A DNA stretch of 22,793 nt from contig NZ_CASEGO010000068.1 of the NCBI RefSeq assembly GCF_949287625.1, forward strand, positions 1 to 22,793, written 5' to 3'. This DNA comes from an uncultured Brachyspira sp. (GTDB taxonomy: Bacteria; Spirochaetota; Brachyspiria; Brachyspirales; Brachyspiraceae). Under the pieces are notes generated by a model. It ran no database searches, was not told where the DNA came from, and saw only the letters and a list, made by a program, of their open reading frames with translations. Made by a program: the position numbers and the translations under genes. Shown piece by piece: positions 14,431-21,986 of the stretch; within the stretch, counting starts at the first letter, position 1; each line of letters starts with the position of its first letter.

Positions 14431-15204
14431 TTAAATATTTAATAATTTAGAATCAAATACTGGTCCGTCATGACAAACTTTTTTTAATGTATATCCGCTT
14501 TCTGAATTATTATCTTTTATTTCTATATTGCATCCCAAACATGCATTAACTCCGCATGCCATTCTCTCTTCAAGCGAAGCATAACAAAGTATATTATTCT
14601 CATTGGCTATATTTACTATCCCCTTCATCATAACAGTAGGTCCGCAGGTATATATAATATCAAAACTTTTTTGTTTTAATAATTCTTTTGTTTTATCTAC
14701 TGTATTGCATTTATCTCCTACAGATCCGTCATCTGTTGTAATATATAAGTTAATGCTGCTTGTATCAAATCTTTTTATTATTTTTATGGCAGTTTCATTA
14801 GCTCCGCCCATTATTAAAGTTATAGAATTATTGTTCTCTAATAATTTTTCTATCAAAAGTTTGAAAGGTGCTATTCCCATTCCGCCAGCAGCAAGAAGTA
14901 TATTTTTATTTTTAAAAGATATATCAAATCCATTACCTAAAGGACCTTGAATATTAAGAATATCATCTTTTTTCAATTGTGATAAATATTTTGTGCCTTC
15001 ACCCTTTACTTGATAATAAAACTCTAATATATCATTATCAATATAATGTAGACTTATAGGACGTCTTAAGAAGGTATTACTTTTAAGCATGAAAAACTGC
15101 CCTGCTTTTGAATATTTATAACTTCCTTTTGACTTTACTTTAATAATATATTTATCATCTGATATTTGTATATTGTCTATTACAACTGAGTCTTCTAAAA
15201 ACAT
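14431..15204 (-). CDS. pyrK: Dihydroorotate dehydrogenase electron-transfer subunit (257 residues)
   Basis: Carries electrons from PyrD's FMN to NAD through FAD and a 2Fe-2S cluster. The FAD-binding FLRRPISLHYI is near residues 45-56. The NAD-binding region starts ILLAAGGMGIAPFKLLIEKL, near residue 105. The cluster ligands are Cys217, Cys222, Cys225 and Cys244 (C-x4-C-x2-C-x18-C in MACGVNACLGC...KKVCHDG). It is the first gene of the operon. The ATG at 15204 has AAAGG 10 bases upstream and is preceded by a promoter overlapping a hairpin. Confidence 0.95.
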   Translation of the reverse strand: MFLEDSVVIDNIQISDDKYIIKVKSKGSYKYSKAGQFFMLKSNTFLRRPISLHYIDNDILEFYYQVKGEGTKYLSQLKKDDILNIQGPLGNGFDISFKNKNILLAAGGMGIAPFKLLIEKLLENNNSITLIMGGANETAIKIIKRFDTSSINLYITTDDGSVGDKCNTVDKTKELLKQKSFDIIYTCGPTVMMKGIVNIANENNILCYASLEERMACGVNACLGCNIEIKDNNSESGYTLKKVCHDGPVFDSKLLNI

Positions 15205-15234
15205 TTTATATAAGCCTTTGATTATTAATATTAA

Positions 15235-15262
15235 ATTATAAAAAAAGAATACTTCTTCTCAA
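15235..15262 (-). promoter_or_regulatory. Promoter of the pyrK-pyrD-pyrFE operon
   Basis: Minus strand TTGAGA (15257-15262), a 16-base spacer and TATAAT (15235-15240). The predicted leader is about 24 bases, too short for an attenuator of the PyrR type downstream of this start. Confidence 0.58.
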
Positions 15263-15282
15263 TAAAGAGAATGCAGTATTCT
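15246..15282 (-). terminator. Terminator-like hairpin overlapping the pyr promoter
   Basis: AGAATACT and AGTATTCT (8 bases), plus an inner 5-base pairing (TTCTC with GAGAA), form an interrupted stem. On the minus strand a run of seven T follows at once. The -35 box of the pyr promoter lies inside the hairpin and the -10 box right after the T-run. It may stop read-through from upstream or act on the operon if transcription starts further up. Confidence 0.65.
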
Positions 15283-15847
15283 AAAAAAATATATGTACAA
15301 AATTTGATATAAAAAATATAATATGTTCCATAAAGATTTAATATATCATATATTAGTAAAAATTCAAGCACAGCATAAAAATAATTTTGTTTAAGAGCCA
15401 TAGATATTATTTTTAGTTTCAAAAAGCAGGTATTACTTATAATTTAAATTACAACAAATAAAAAATGAATACCTATGAAACAATATAATACAAATCATAA
15501 ATAAAGATAGTATTAATGATTAATAAATCTAAAAATAAAAGAGGTCAGGATCTAAAATTTAATATTAGTATTCGAACTTATTATTATAAGAAGAAATTCT
15601 AAAAAACAGGTTATATATAAAATAAGAGCAGGAATCCAAAAAATCGTCCTAATAAGATTAAAAGAAAAAATTATTAATAAAGTAATTGAAATACTTAAGA
15701 AATATAAAATGGCAAACTAAAAATCAAGAAACTTATTTAAATTATGATACTCCTATGTTATACTTTAAAAAATTAAGGAATACTTAAATGCAATATTTTC
15801 GGATCTTATGCAAATTTTAATTTATATATCAATTTATTACATTATTA
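15283..15847. other. Gene-poor AT-rich region between pyrK and the barrel protein gene
   Basis: About 565 bases with no open frame that has both a start and a ribosome binding site. One plus-strand stretch (about 15567-15720) stays open for some 50 codons and ends KEKIINKVIEILKKYKMAN, but has no start codon and resembles nothing known to me; it could be a gene remnant. An AGGTATT/AATACCT inverted repeat lies near 15428-15475. Confidence 0.45.
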
Positions 15848-16594
15848 TCAATTATCAAATAATCCGTCTCCGAATTTTAATCCCAACTGAACTCCAAAAT
15901 CAAATGAAGCTAGATTCCTGCTGTCTACCATAACTAACTCAGCACCTCGTAAATCTATACCGAAATCTGTACCAACATAAGCTCCAAGTAAAAGAGCAAC
16001 ATCTTCATGAACATAAAAAGAATAGTCAAAAGTAAGTTTAACATAAGTCATAACAGCATTTTTCATAACTGTATTCATTTTTGAAGCATTATAATATCCG
16101 TAAGTTCTTGTAGCTGTATTATCTTTGGATATTTCTGTAGAGTGAGTAAGATATAATGGAAGTTTTACCCCTACACCCAAACCAAATGCAAACTTATCGT
16201 AATGAAATTTAGGAAGTATTCCTATAGATAGATTTTCAAAAGTATAATATTCTTTTACTTTAACATTTACATTATTTTCATCATAGGAACTTGATAGTCC
16301 GAAAGAATCATGAGCATATCCCAAATCAAGAAGTAAACTTATACCCTTGTCTCCATCTGTTATCAAATATCCAGCCTGCAAATTTACACCAGCATCAAAT
16401 CCTACTATTCCGCTGCTTTTTCTATAATTGTTAATATAATCTTCCGTAGCCTGAGATGTATTAAAACTAACATTATAAAAACTAAAACTAGCTCCTATTG
16501 GCACCATAATATTAAACTGCCATCCGCTGTCAGCAAATGATAATTTAGCAAATACCAACATAATAGATAAAATAATGAGTGTAATTTTTTTCAT
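15848..16594 (-). CDS. Outer-membrane-type beta-barrel protein (248 residues)
   Basis: A signal peptide (MKKITLIILSIMLVFAKLSFA) is followed by a mature part rich in alternating hydrophobic and aromatic strands with Gly turns: GWQFNIMVPIGASFSFYNVSF, FAFGLGVGVKLPLYL, VMTYVKLTFDYSFYV, VALLLGAYVGTDFGID and FDFGVQLGLKFGDGLF. This is the pattern of small outer-membrane beta-barrels. The exact family is not recognised and the ligand is unknown. AAGGAG stands 9 bases before the ATG, and only 21 bases separate it from the rsfS stop, so it is probably the last gene of the LCP-rsfS operon. Confidence 0.75.
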   Translation of the reverse strand: MKKITLIILSIMLVFAKLSFADSGWQFNIMVPIGASFSFYNVSFNTSQATEDYINNYRKSSGIVGFDAGVNLQAGYLITDGDKGISLLLDLGYAHDSFGLSSSYDENNVNVKVKEYYTFENLSIGILPKFHYDKFAFGLGVGVKLPLYLTHSTEISKDNTATRTYGYYNASKMNTVMKNAVMTYVKLTFDYSFYVHEDVALLLGAYVGTDFGIDLRGAELVMVDSRNLASFDFGVQLGLKFGDGLFDN

Positions 16595-16615
16595 AGAGAT
16601 ACTCCTTAATAAATA

Positions 16616-17053
16616 TTATACTAAATCTATTTTTTTAGCTTCATGCCACAATTTATCCAAATTATAATACTCTCTGCCCTCTTCTGTAAAAATATGCACT
16701 ACCAAAAAACCATAATCGCTTAAATACCAAACAGCTTCAGGATCATTATCATTTTCAGCATAAGGCAAAACACCTTCTTCTTTTAATTCCTTATAAACGG
16801 CATCAGAACCAGCTTTCATTTGAGGAGATGAAGATGCTGTTGCCAATATAAAATAGTCTGAAAGAGTTGTTACTCCGTCTAAATCAAGAATTGTAATGTT
16901 TTCTAGTTTTTTATCATCTAAAGCCTTAGCTGCCTTTAAAGTTAATTCCTTAGCTTTTTCTCTGTCTATAAATTTCTTCTTTTTAGGCTTTGATTTGTTA
17001 GAATTTAATTCATTATTATTTTCGTTATTAATATTGTTATTGTGTAATTTCAT
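16616..17053 (-). CDS. rsfS: Ribosomal silencing factor RsfS (145 residues)
   Basis: RsfS (YbeB/Iojap) binds ribosomal protein uL14 and blocks joining of the subunits when nutrients are short. The conserved core runs from about residue 35: AAKALDDKKLENITILDLDGVTTLSDYFILATASSSPQMKA, then EAVWYLSDYGFLVVHIFTEEGREYYNLDKLW. The N-terminal 30 residues are an Asn- and Lys-rich extension not usual in the family. The start at 17053 is preferred over 17062 because GGGGA sits about 9 bases before it and only 1 base before the upstream ATG. It overlaps the end of the LCP-like gene by 17 bases, which implies translational coupling. Confidence 0.93.
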   Translation of the reverse strand: MKLHNNNINNENNNELNSNKSKPKKKKFIDREKAKELTLKAAKALDDKKLENITILDLDGVTTLSDYFILATASSSPQMKAGSDAVYKELKEEGVLPYAENDNDPEAVWYLSDYGFLVVHIFTEEGREYYNLDKLWHEAKKIDLV

Positions 17054-18266
17054 AGTAATCATTCCCCAAAATTAATACTGCATTATTTAATACTCTTCTG
17101 TCAGTTTTGGCATATACTCGGCTTACCCTACCCTCATTTGCCACCATAAATGCCTTTTCTATCTGACCGTCTCTTATAAGTACAACACTTTCATTTAGGT
17201 TGGTAGTGAAATTGCCGTACTCTCCTGCTGCAAATCCTCTATAACGCATTCTTATATTTATTCTGTCGGCAAGACCTGCAACTGTAGTAGCATTAAGTAC
17301 CGTTAAACTCACATCCTCATTAGTTAACTCGCTTTTCTGAGTTTTTAGCTCTACATATAATGTTAAATCGTCCATCTGTTTGATAAAAGCACTTCCTTCA
17401 AATATAGGAGTTAATACCCCGTTATCATCTAGTCTTGCATCTATATTTTCTATAACTAATGTTCTTTCATTGCTGTTTGCAAGTATATCCAAAAATGCCT
17501 TCATATCTGGAGGTCTTAAATTACTTTTTACCTTTGAAGCTACAGCATTTCTCATATCTTTAGAATGAAGAATATTTCTAAGCTGAGGACTTTGTATAAA
17601 TCCTATCATAGAATTAATTATCACATCTTCTAATCTGTAAAGCGTTTCTATATCGCTGTATCCGTTCATTTGAAGATAATGCAGATATGATATTACTTTG
17701 CTGCTTGTAAAAAGCCATTCACCTATACCAAATGAAAGCTCGTATCCTTTCTCCTCGTCTTTAAACTCTATAGGCTCTTCAACATACATTTTCACACCGC
17801 CTATCAGGTCTATAATATCAGAAATTTGATTATTATCAATAGCAATTCTGTAACTTATTTTTTTATCTACAGAAGTTTCTATAGCCCTAAAAACGGCATT
17901 TTCTCCGCCGTTTTTATATAAATCCTCTAAAGCTACAGGGGGCGAATCCTTGCTGTTTTCCCATAAAGCTATATTACGAGGAAGCCCTATCATACCTATT
18001 CTATTATGAAGACTTGATATAATACCTACATATGCCCCGTAAATTTCTCTGTCATCATCTATAAATAATACCGCAAAATATAAAGGCTCATCATTCTTTT
18101 TTGCAGTATTTAATTTACTAAAGAAAAAGTAATAAAATATAAAACCAAATACAAATACAATAATAATAGCCGAAAAAAGTACAAGCATAGTAGCTTTTTT
18201 ATTTGCCTGACTTATAGTTCTAAGAGCTTTATCATCATTAATATTATTTTTTTTATGCACAGTCAT
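17037..18266 (-). CDS. Membrane-anchored LCP-like / LytR C-terminal domain protein (409 residues)
   Basis: A basic cytoplasmic N-terminus is followed by one membrane segment (about residues 26-49, MLVLFSAIIIVFVFGFIFYYFFF), so the rest is outside the membrane. Residues 60-270 resemble the LytR-CpsA-Psr domain (YFAVLFIDDDREIYGAY...IGMIGLPRNIALW, then YRIAIDNNQISDIIDLIGGV). The usual IPRD motif reads LPRN and the SDT motif is not seen, so phosphotransferase activity is doubtful. Residues 325-400 match a LytR_C domain (VSLTVLNATTVAGLADRINIRMRYRGF). LytR-rsfS adjacency is common in bacteria, which supports the assignment. The ATG at 18266 is chosen because it sits 6 bases after a -10 box; a TTG one codon earlier is less likely. 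Confidence 0.78.
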   Translation of the reverse strand: MTVHKKNNINDDKALRTISQANKKATMLVLFSAIIIVFVFGFIFYYFFFSKLNTAKKNDEPLYFAVLFIDDDREIYGAYVGIISSLHNRIGMIGLPRNIALWENSKDSPPVALEDLYKNGGENAVFRAIETSVDKKISYRIAIDNNQISDIIDLIGGVKMYVEEPIEFKDEEKGYELSFGIGEWLFTSSKVISYLHYLQMNGYSDIETLYRLEDVIINSMIGFIQSPQLRNILHSKDMRNAVASKVKSNLRPPDMKAFLDILANSNERTLVIENIDARLDDNGVLTPIFEGSAFIKQMDDLTLYVELKTQKSELTNEDVSLTVLNATTVAGLADRINIRMRYRGFAAGEYGNFTTNLNESVVLIRDGQIEKAFMVANEGRVSRVYAKTDRRVLNNAVLILGNDYYEITQ

Positions 18267-18272
18267 CAATAT

Positions 18273-18301
18273 ATAATATATTATGTTAATTAAGTTGTCA
18301 A
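18273..18301 (-). promoter_or_regulatory. Promoter, predicted leaderless, for the LCP-like/rsfS operon
   Basis: Minus strand TTGACA (18296-18301), a 17-base spacer and TATTAT (18273-18278), then 6 bases to the ATG at 18266. The geometry is the same as at the Rpn genes, with no ribosome binding site possible. Confidence 0.72.
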
Positions 18302-18396
18302 ATATATTTGTATACTAATTTAAATACTATACTTGTTTCAAAACTAAATTTATTAATATTTATAAATTTTTATTTAATATTTTTAAATTATAGTTG

Positions 18397-18492
18397 GGGC
18401 TTTGCCCAAAACCCCAGTTCTTTTATGACGTCTATCCGCCTGTGGCGTGGTATAAAAGAACCATACGCTGTACGCCTGTGGCGAAAGAACTG
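18397..18492. repeat. GC-rich repeat with nested inverted repeats (copy 3)
   Basis: In order: GGGC-TTT-GCCC (18397-18407); the outer arms CAGTTCTTT (18415-18423) and AAAGAACTG (18484-18492); the inner arms GTTCTTTTAT (18417-18426) and ATAAAAGAAC (18452-18461); and two identical CGCC-TGT-GGCG palindromes (18437-18447 and 18473-18483). The outer and inner stems share the left arm and are mutually exclusive. The element is related to 7781-7900 in reverse orientation. An apparent short open frame across it (18308-18502) is not credible. Confidence 0.78.
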
Positions 18493-18566
18493 CATTTTGT
18501 AGCTTAAATACATAATTTATACAACATGTAAAACATTAAATTAAACAATAATTAATATTATTTAAT

Positions 18567-18623
18567 TTAACATAAAATAATAAACTTGTAAAATTGTTTT
18601 TACATCAAGATTTTTTATGTTAA
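18567..18623. repeat. Long-spaced perfect inverted repeat before the plus-strand operon
   Basis: TTAACATAAAA (18567-18577) and TTTTATGTTAA (18613-18623) are perfect 11-base arms with 35 bases between them. Within, TGTAAAA and TTTTACA form a second pairing. It lies just upstream of the -35 box at 18629, so it could be a regulator site or a terminator-like structure. Confidence 0.5.
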
Positions 18624-18628
18624 CTATA

Positions 18629-18656
18629 TTGAAATTGTTATACTTTATACTATAAT
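18629..18656 (+). promoter_or_regulatory. Promoter of the envelope/Msr operon
   Basis: TTGAAA (18629-18634), a 16-base spacer and TATAAT (18651-18656), about 26 bases before the small-peptide start with AGAGGA in the leader. Confidence 0.62.
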
Positions 18657-18688
18657 AATAAAATACTTAAAGAGGAAATCTAAGTATT

Positions 18689-18808
18689 ATGAAAATTTTT
18701 AGGAAAATATTTTTTATTTTTGGAATACTTTTATCATTAATATCTATAAATGCATTAATGTTATATCGTGAGCCAAAAAAAGATAAAGAAATAACAAAAG
18801 ACTATTAA
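18689..18808 (+). CDS. Small single-span membrane peptide (39 residues)
   Basis: Encodes MKIFRKIFFIFGILLSLISINAL... followed by a charged tail (LYREPKKDKEITKDY). A basic start, one hydrophobic segment of about 18 residues and a Lys/Glu-rich end fit a small inner-membrane peptide or an uncleaved signal anchor. AGAGG lies about 14 bases upstream, a long spacing. Its stop is 2 bases before the next start, so it may couple translation of the CsgG/FlgT-like gene, which has no ribosome binding site of its own. Not recognised. Confidence 0.6.
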   Translation: MKIFRKIFFIFGILLSLISINALMLYREPKKDKEITKDY

Positions 18809-18810
18809 AT

Positions 18811-19791
18811 ATGTTTTTTTTTAAAAGTAAAATTGTATTAGCAATAATACTAATCTATAGTATTAATATTTACTCTGTTACACTAACAATACTGCCTTTT
18901 ACTTCAGAAAATGAAGAGTGGATAAATGAGTATAAAGTAGATGATGGCATACCTAGAGTTTTGCAGGACTCTCTTATAAATACAAAAATGTTTAATGTTA
19001 CAGATTATGATTTATTAGTATCATATTTTAGTTCATATGATATAGTGCTTTCATATAAATCACTAGTAACTAATCTTCAAATAGCTTCAGATTTTATTAA
19101 AGAAACATTTAATTCAGATTACATTATAACTGGTGAAATATTAGACTTTAATTTGAAAAAAGGCGGAAAAGACGTAGCAAATGTAAAGTTTAAAGTAAAT
19201 TTACTAGATATAAACTCATTAAAAACTATAAAATCATTCACTAATACAGGAACATATACTCTTCCAAACAATAGTCAGGTATATTCTGCCGAAGATGCCT
19301 TATTTAGTGAAACAGCATTAGGAAGAGCTTCAGCTATTGCTCTTAATAAAACTGCATTAAGTATATCCGATTTTTTGGGAAATCCTGCGTTAACAGGTAC
19401 TATAACAAGAGTAGAAGATAATAAGATATACATAAATTTAGGTACCAAAAATAATATAAAAAAAGGCGATGAATTTAATATATACAAAATAGAAAAAATA
19501 CTTGAAATGCCGAATTCAAATCAAATAAATATTATAACTAACATAAGCAACAGCCCTAAAATTTTCACACAGACAAATCAGAAAAATGAAGGCTACAAAT
19601 CTGTAAGAACAAATGAAAAAGGAGATGTTTGGTATACTAGTGAAATGCTATATAAATATAGATATTATAAAAATGTTGAAAATTTTATAGCATCTGCAAA
19701 AGTTGTAGAAACTTATGATAATTTTGCTATATTAGAAAGTGAATATTATGATAAAATAAAACCTATGATGATAGTGAAAATAAAGGATTAG
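18811..19791 (+). CDS. CsgG/FlgT-like periplasmic protein (326 residues)
   Basis: A signal peptide (MFFFKSKIVLAIILIYSINIYS) is followed by VTLTILPFTSEN and a mixed alpha/beta domain (VLQDSLINTKMFNVTDYDLL, then SDYIITGEILDFNL) reminiscent of the CsgG/TolB-N fold. A C-terminal domain starts GTITRVEDNKIYINLGTKNNIKKGDEFNIYKI, as in FlgT-type proteins of flagellar or envelope assemblies. Similarity is by pattern only and the exact family is uncertain. The gene opens with ATG followed by nine T, a tract that could slip. It is two bases after the small-peptide gene and 13 bases before the propeller-like gene. Confidence 0.65.
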   Translation: MFFFKSKIVLAIILIYSINIYSVTLTILPFTSENEEWINEYKVDDGIPRVLQDSLINTKMFNVTDYDLLVSYFSSYDIVLSYKSLVTNLQIASDFIKETFNSDYIITGEILDFNLKKGGKDVANVKFKVNLLDINSLKTIKSFTNTGTYTLPNNSQVYSAEDALFSETALGRASAIALNKTALSISDFLGNPALTGTITRVEDNKIYINLGTKNNIKKGDEFNIYKIEKILEMPNSNQINIITNISNSPKIFTQTNQKNEGYKSVRTNEKGDVWYTSEMLYKYRYYKNVENFIASAKVVETYDNFAILESEYYDKIKPMMIVKIKD

Positions 19792-19804
19792 GAGCAGAAG
19801 TATT

Positions 19805-20788
19805 ATGATAACTAAGCAAAATGTAGTTTATAATGAAATTGATAAAGAAGATTATTACATTTATATAGATCAAAAAACAAATAAAGGTATATTTACTCCA
19901 TACTATAAAGGAAGTTGGAATAGTTTTTTATATGATTTTAAATTAGATATTTGCAGAATATTTCATAAAAATGCAAGATCATACTCTATTATAGATCTGT
20001 CATTAGATGGTACAAAAATAATGACAATATCTGTTACAAACGGAGATTCTAAAAATAATGTATTTAAAATAATAGAAATAGGTACAAATAAAGTATTATT
20101 AGAAATAACTGAATGGTATGTATATGAAGCATATTTTACTGCAAATGAAAGATATATCTTTATGAGAATTAAAGATGGAAATATTATGAAAGTATTTGTA
20201 TATGATATACAAAATAAAAAAATTATGCATTCTCTAAAAGAACATATTTTTATTAAAAACGGATGCTTTGATGAAAAAAGAATTATATTTTCATATCCTT
20301 CAATATCAGAAAACAGAGTAATATGTCATTTGAACTTTAATTCTTTAACTGAAACAAAAGAATCTATTGGATATGCTGAAATAAAAGTTTCTAAAATTTT
20401 TAATGCAGAAGGAAAAGATTTACTTCTAATGGATCATGATGAATCTATTTCACTTTACAGCAATAAAAAGATCATATGGAAAATACAATTTTTATCATTC
20501 CTTAATCATTACAGCGGCGGATTTTTCTACCTTAAAGAAGACAATAAAGTATATTTAGATACACCTGCAATAATACAGGAAAAATTATCAAACACTCAAA
20601 TTGAAAGTATGGTACTTTATAGAATAGATTCATATTCAGGTAATATAGAAACTATTCAATTACCTGCTAAAATTAAATACAAAAAATTTACTCATATGTT
20701 TGATTATAAAATAATAGATACTTCTGGAAATATTTTTGATATAAGAGACAGAACTGCTTATAGTTTTCCTATAAAAGCACATAGATAA
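19805..20788 (+). CDS. Beta-propeller-like cytoplasmic protein, unknown (327 residues)
   Basis: No signal peptide. The sequence is strand-rich with repeated units in which a strand is followed by D-x-N/S and a short loop (YSIIDLSLDGTKIMTISV, YVYEAYFTANERYIFMRIKDG, MKVFVYDIQNKKIMHSL, ILLMDHDESISLYSNKKIIWKI). This resembles WD40/PQQ-type blades without the canonical WD motif. AGGAG lies 10 bases before the ATG at 19805, and the gap to its upstream neighbour is only 13 bases. I do not recognise a family; the gene sits in an operon of envelope proteins although the product looks cytoplasmic. Confidence 0.6.
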   Translation: MITKQNVVYNEIDKEDYYIYIDQKTNKGIFTPYYKGSWNSFLYDFKLDICRIFHKNARSYSIIDLSLDGTKIMTISVTNGDSKNNVFKIIEIGTNKVLLEITEWYVYEAYFTANERYIFMRIKDGNIMKVFVYDIQNKKIMHSLKEHIFIKNGCFDEKRIIFSYPSISENRVICHLNFNSLTETKESIGYAEIKVSKIFNAEGKDLLLMDHDESISLYSNKKIIWKIQFLSFLNHYSGGFFYLKEDNKVYLDTPAIIQEKLSNTQIESMVLYRIDSYSGNIETIQLPAKIKYKKFTHMFDYKIIDTSGNIFDIRDRTAYSFPIKAHR

Positions 20789-20815
20789 AAAATTATTTAA
20801 AAGGATAATTTATAT

Positions 20816-21322
20816 ATGATAAAAACTATAAAACAATATACTTTTTTAATTATTTTAATATTTATAAGCGTCATTTCATGTGATGAAGATAATGATACTA
20901 ATTATACTAATGGATCCAATGATAATAAATATAGTGTATGTGACGGAACTAAAACTCTATCTGCAAAAGAATATCATGTACTAATAAATAAGGGTACAGA
21001 GCTTCCATTTACAGGAGAGTTATTAAATAATAAAGAAGACGGAATATATACATGCAAAATATGCGATACTCCTTTATTTCATTCTGAAGCAAAATTTAAT
21101 TCCGGTACTGGCTGGCCTAGTTTTGATGATGCTATAATAGAAAATATAAAATTGGAAAAAGACGGAAACAGAGTTGAAGTGGTATGTGCAAATTGCGGAG
21201 GACATTTGGGGCATGTATTTTATAATGAGGGATTTACTGAAAAAGAAACAAGGTATTGCATAAATTCCGTTTCTCTTAATTTTATAAACAAATTCACAAA
21301 TGAAAATTCTGCAAATAAATAA
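20816..21322 (+). CDS. msrB: Envelope-anchored methionine-R-sulfoxide reductase (168 residues)
   Basis: Reduces the R-isomer of methionine sulfoxide in damaged proteins. A lipobox ends at Cys22 (LIFISVISC), so the enzyme is exported and lipid-anchored. The MsrB domain has zinc ligands Cys80/Cys83 (YTCKIC) and Cys124/Cys127 (VCANCGGHLGHVF), the substrate motif SGTGWPSF, and catalytic Cys148 in RYCINSVSL. It stands immediately before msrA in the same operon with AAGGA upstream. Periplasmic location means it needs an extracytoplasmic electron donor, which is not evident in the window. Confidence 0.94.
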   Translation: MIKTIKQYTFLIILIFISVISCDEDNDTNYTNGSNDNKYSVCDGTKTLSAKEYHVLINKGTELPFTGELLNNKEDGIYTCKICDTPLFHSEAKFNSGTGWPSFDDAIIENIKLEKDGNRVEVVCANCGGHLGHVFYNEGFTEKETRYCINSVSLNFINKFTNENSANK

Positions 21323-21348
21323 ATCAAATAAAATTATAGGAGAATACG

Positions 21349-21954
21349 ATGATAAAAAAAATTATAATAACAATCTTATCTTTATTATCAGTAATATCCT
21401 GTTCTCAAAAATTAAACAGCCAAAATATTAATAACAAGGACAATGATATGACTAAAACAGAAATACCAAACAATGTTAAATATGCATATTTTTCTTCAGG
21501 CTGCTTTTGGGGAACAGAATATTGGTTTGAAAAATCTAAAGGTGTTATTTCTGTTGTAAGCGGATATGCTGGGGGACATAAGGCTAATCCTACTTACAGA
21601 GAGGTATGCACTGGGCTTACAGGACATTTAGAAACAGTGAGAGTATGTTATGATCCTGAAAAAACAACTTATGAAGAGCTTGTAAAACTTTTCTTTGAAA
21701 CTCATGACTTTACTCAAAAAAATGGTCAGGGTCCTGATATAGGTTCGCAGTATTTATCTGCTATATTCTATCAAAATGAAGAAGAAAAAGAAATTGCAGA
21801 GAAATATATTAAAATGCTTAGAGAAAGAAATTATGATGTGGCAACTACATTAAGAGAGTATAAAAATTTTTATGAAGCAGAAGACTATCATCAGGATTAT
21901 TATGCTAAAAAAGGTTCTATGCCTTATTGCCATTTTTATACAAAACTATTTTAA
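21349..21954 (+). CDS. msrA: Envelope-anchored methionine-S-sulfoxide reductase (201 residues)
   Basis: Partner of MsrB, acting on the S-isomer. A lipobox ends at Cys18 (LLSVISC). The MsrA signature GCFWGTEYWF has catalytic Cys52, followed by VVSGYAGGHKANPTYREVCTG, GHLETVRVCYDP, DIGSQYLSAIFY and YHQDYYAKK. A likely resolving Cys194 lies near the end (MPYCHFYTKLF). The start at 21349 has AGGAG 6 bases upstream. An internal ATG at about residue 34 (MTKTEIP) could give a cytoplasmic form but has no strong ribosome binding site. The 26-base gap to msrB supports one transcript. Confidence 0.95.
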   Translation: MIKKIIITILSLLSVISCSQKLNSQNINNKDNDMTKTEIPNNVKYAYFSSGCFWGTEYWFEKSKGVISVVSGYAGGHKANPTYREVCTGLTGHLETVRVCYDPEKTTYEELVKLFFETHDFTQKNGQGPDIGSQYLSAIFYQNEEEKEIAEKYIKMLRERNYDVATTLREYKNFYEAEDYHQDYYAKKGSMPYCHFYTKLF

Positions 21955-21986
21955 TTAAAAACTAAAAAATAAAAGGAAATAAAAAC

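Noticed and set aside
15567..15720. About 50 open codons on the plus strand ending KYKMAN
   Set aside because: No start codon after the upstream stop, no ribosome binding site and no recognisable similarity. Kept only as a possible remnant in the intergenic description.
18308..18502. 64-codon plus-strand open frame upstream of the envelope operon
   Set aside because: It lies over the GC-rich repeat with nested stems. The second half of its product is repeat translation and no ribosome binding site is present.
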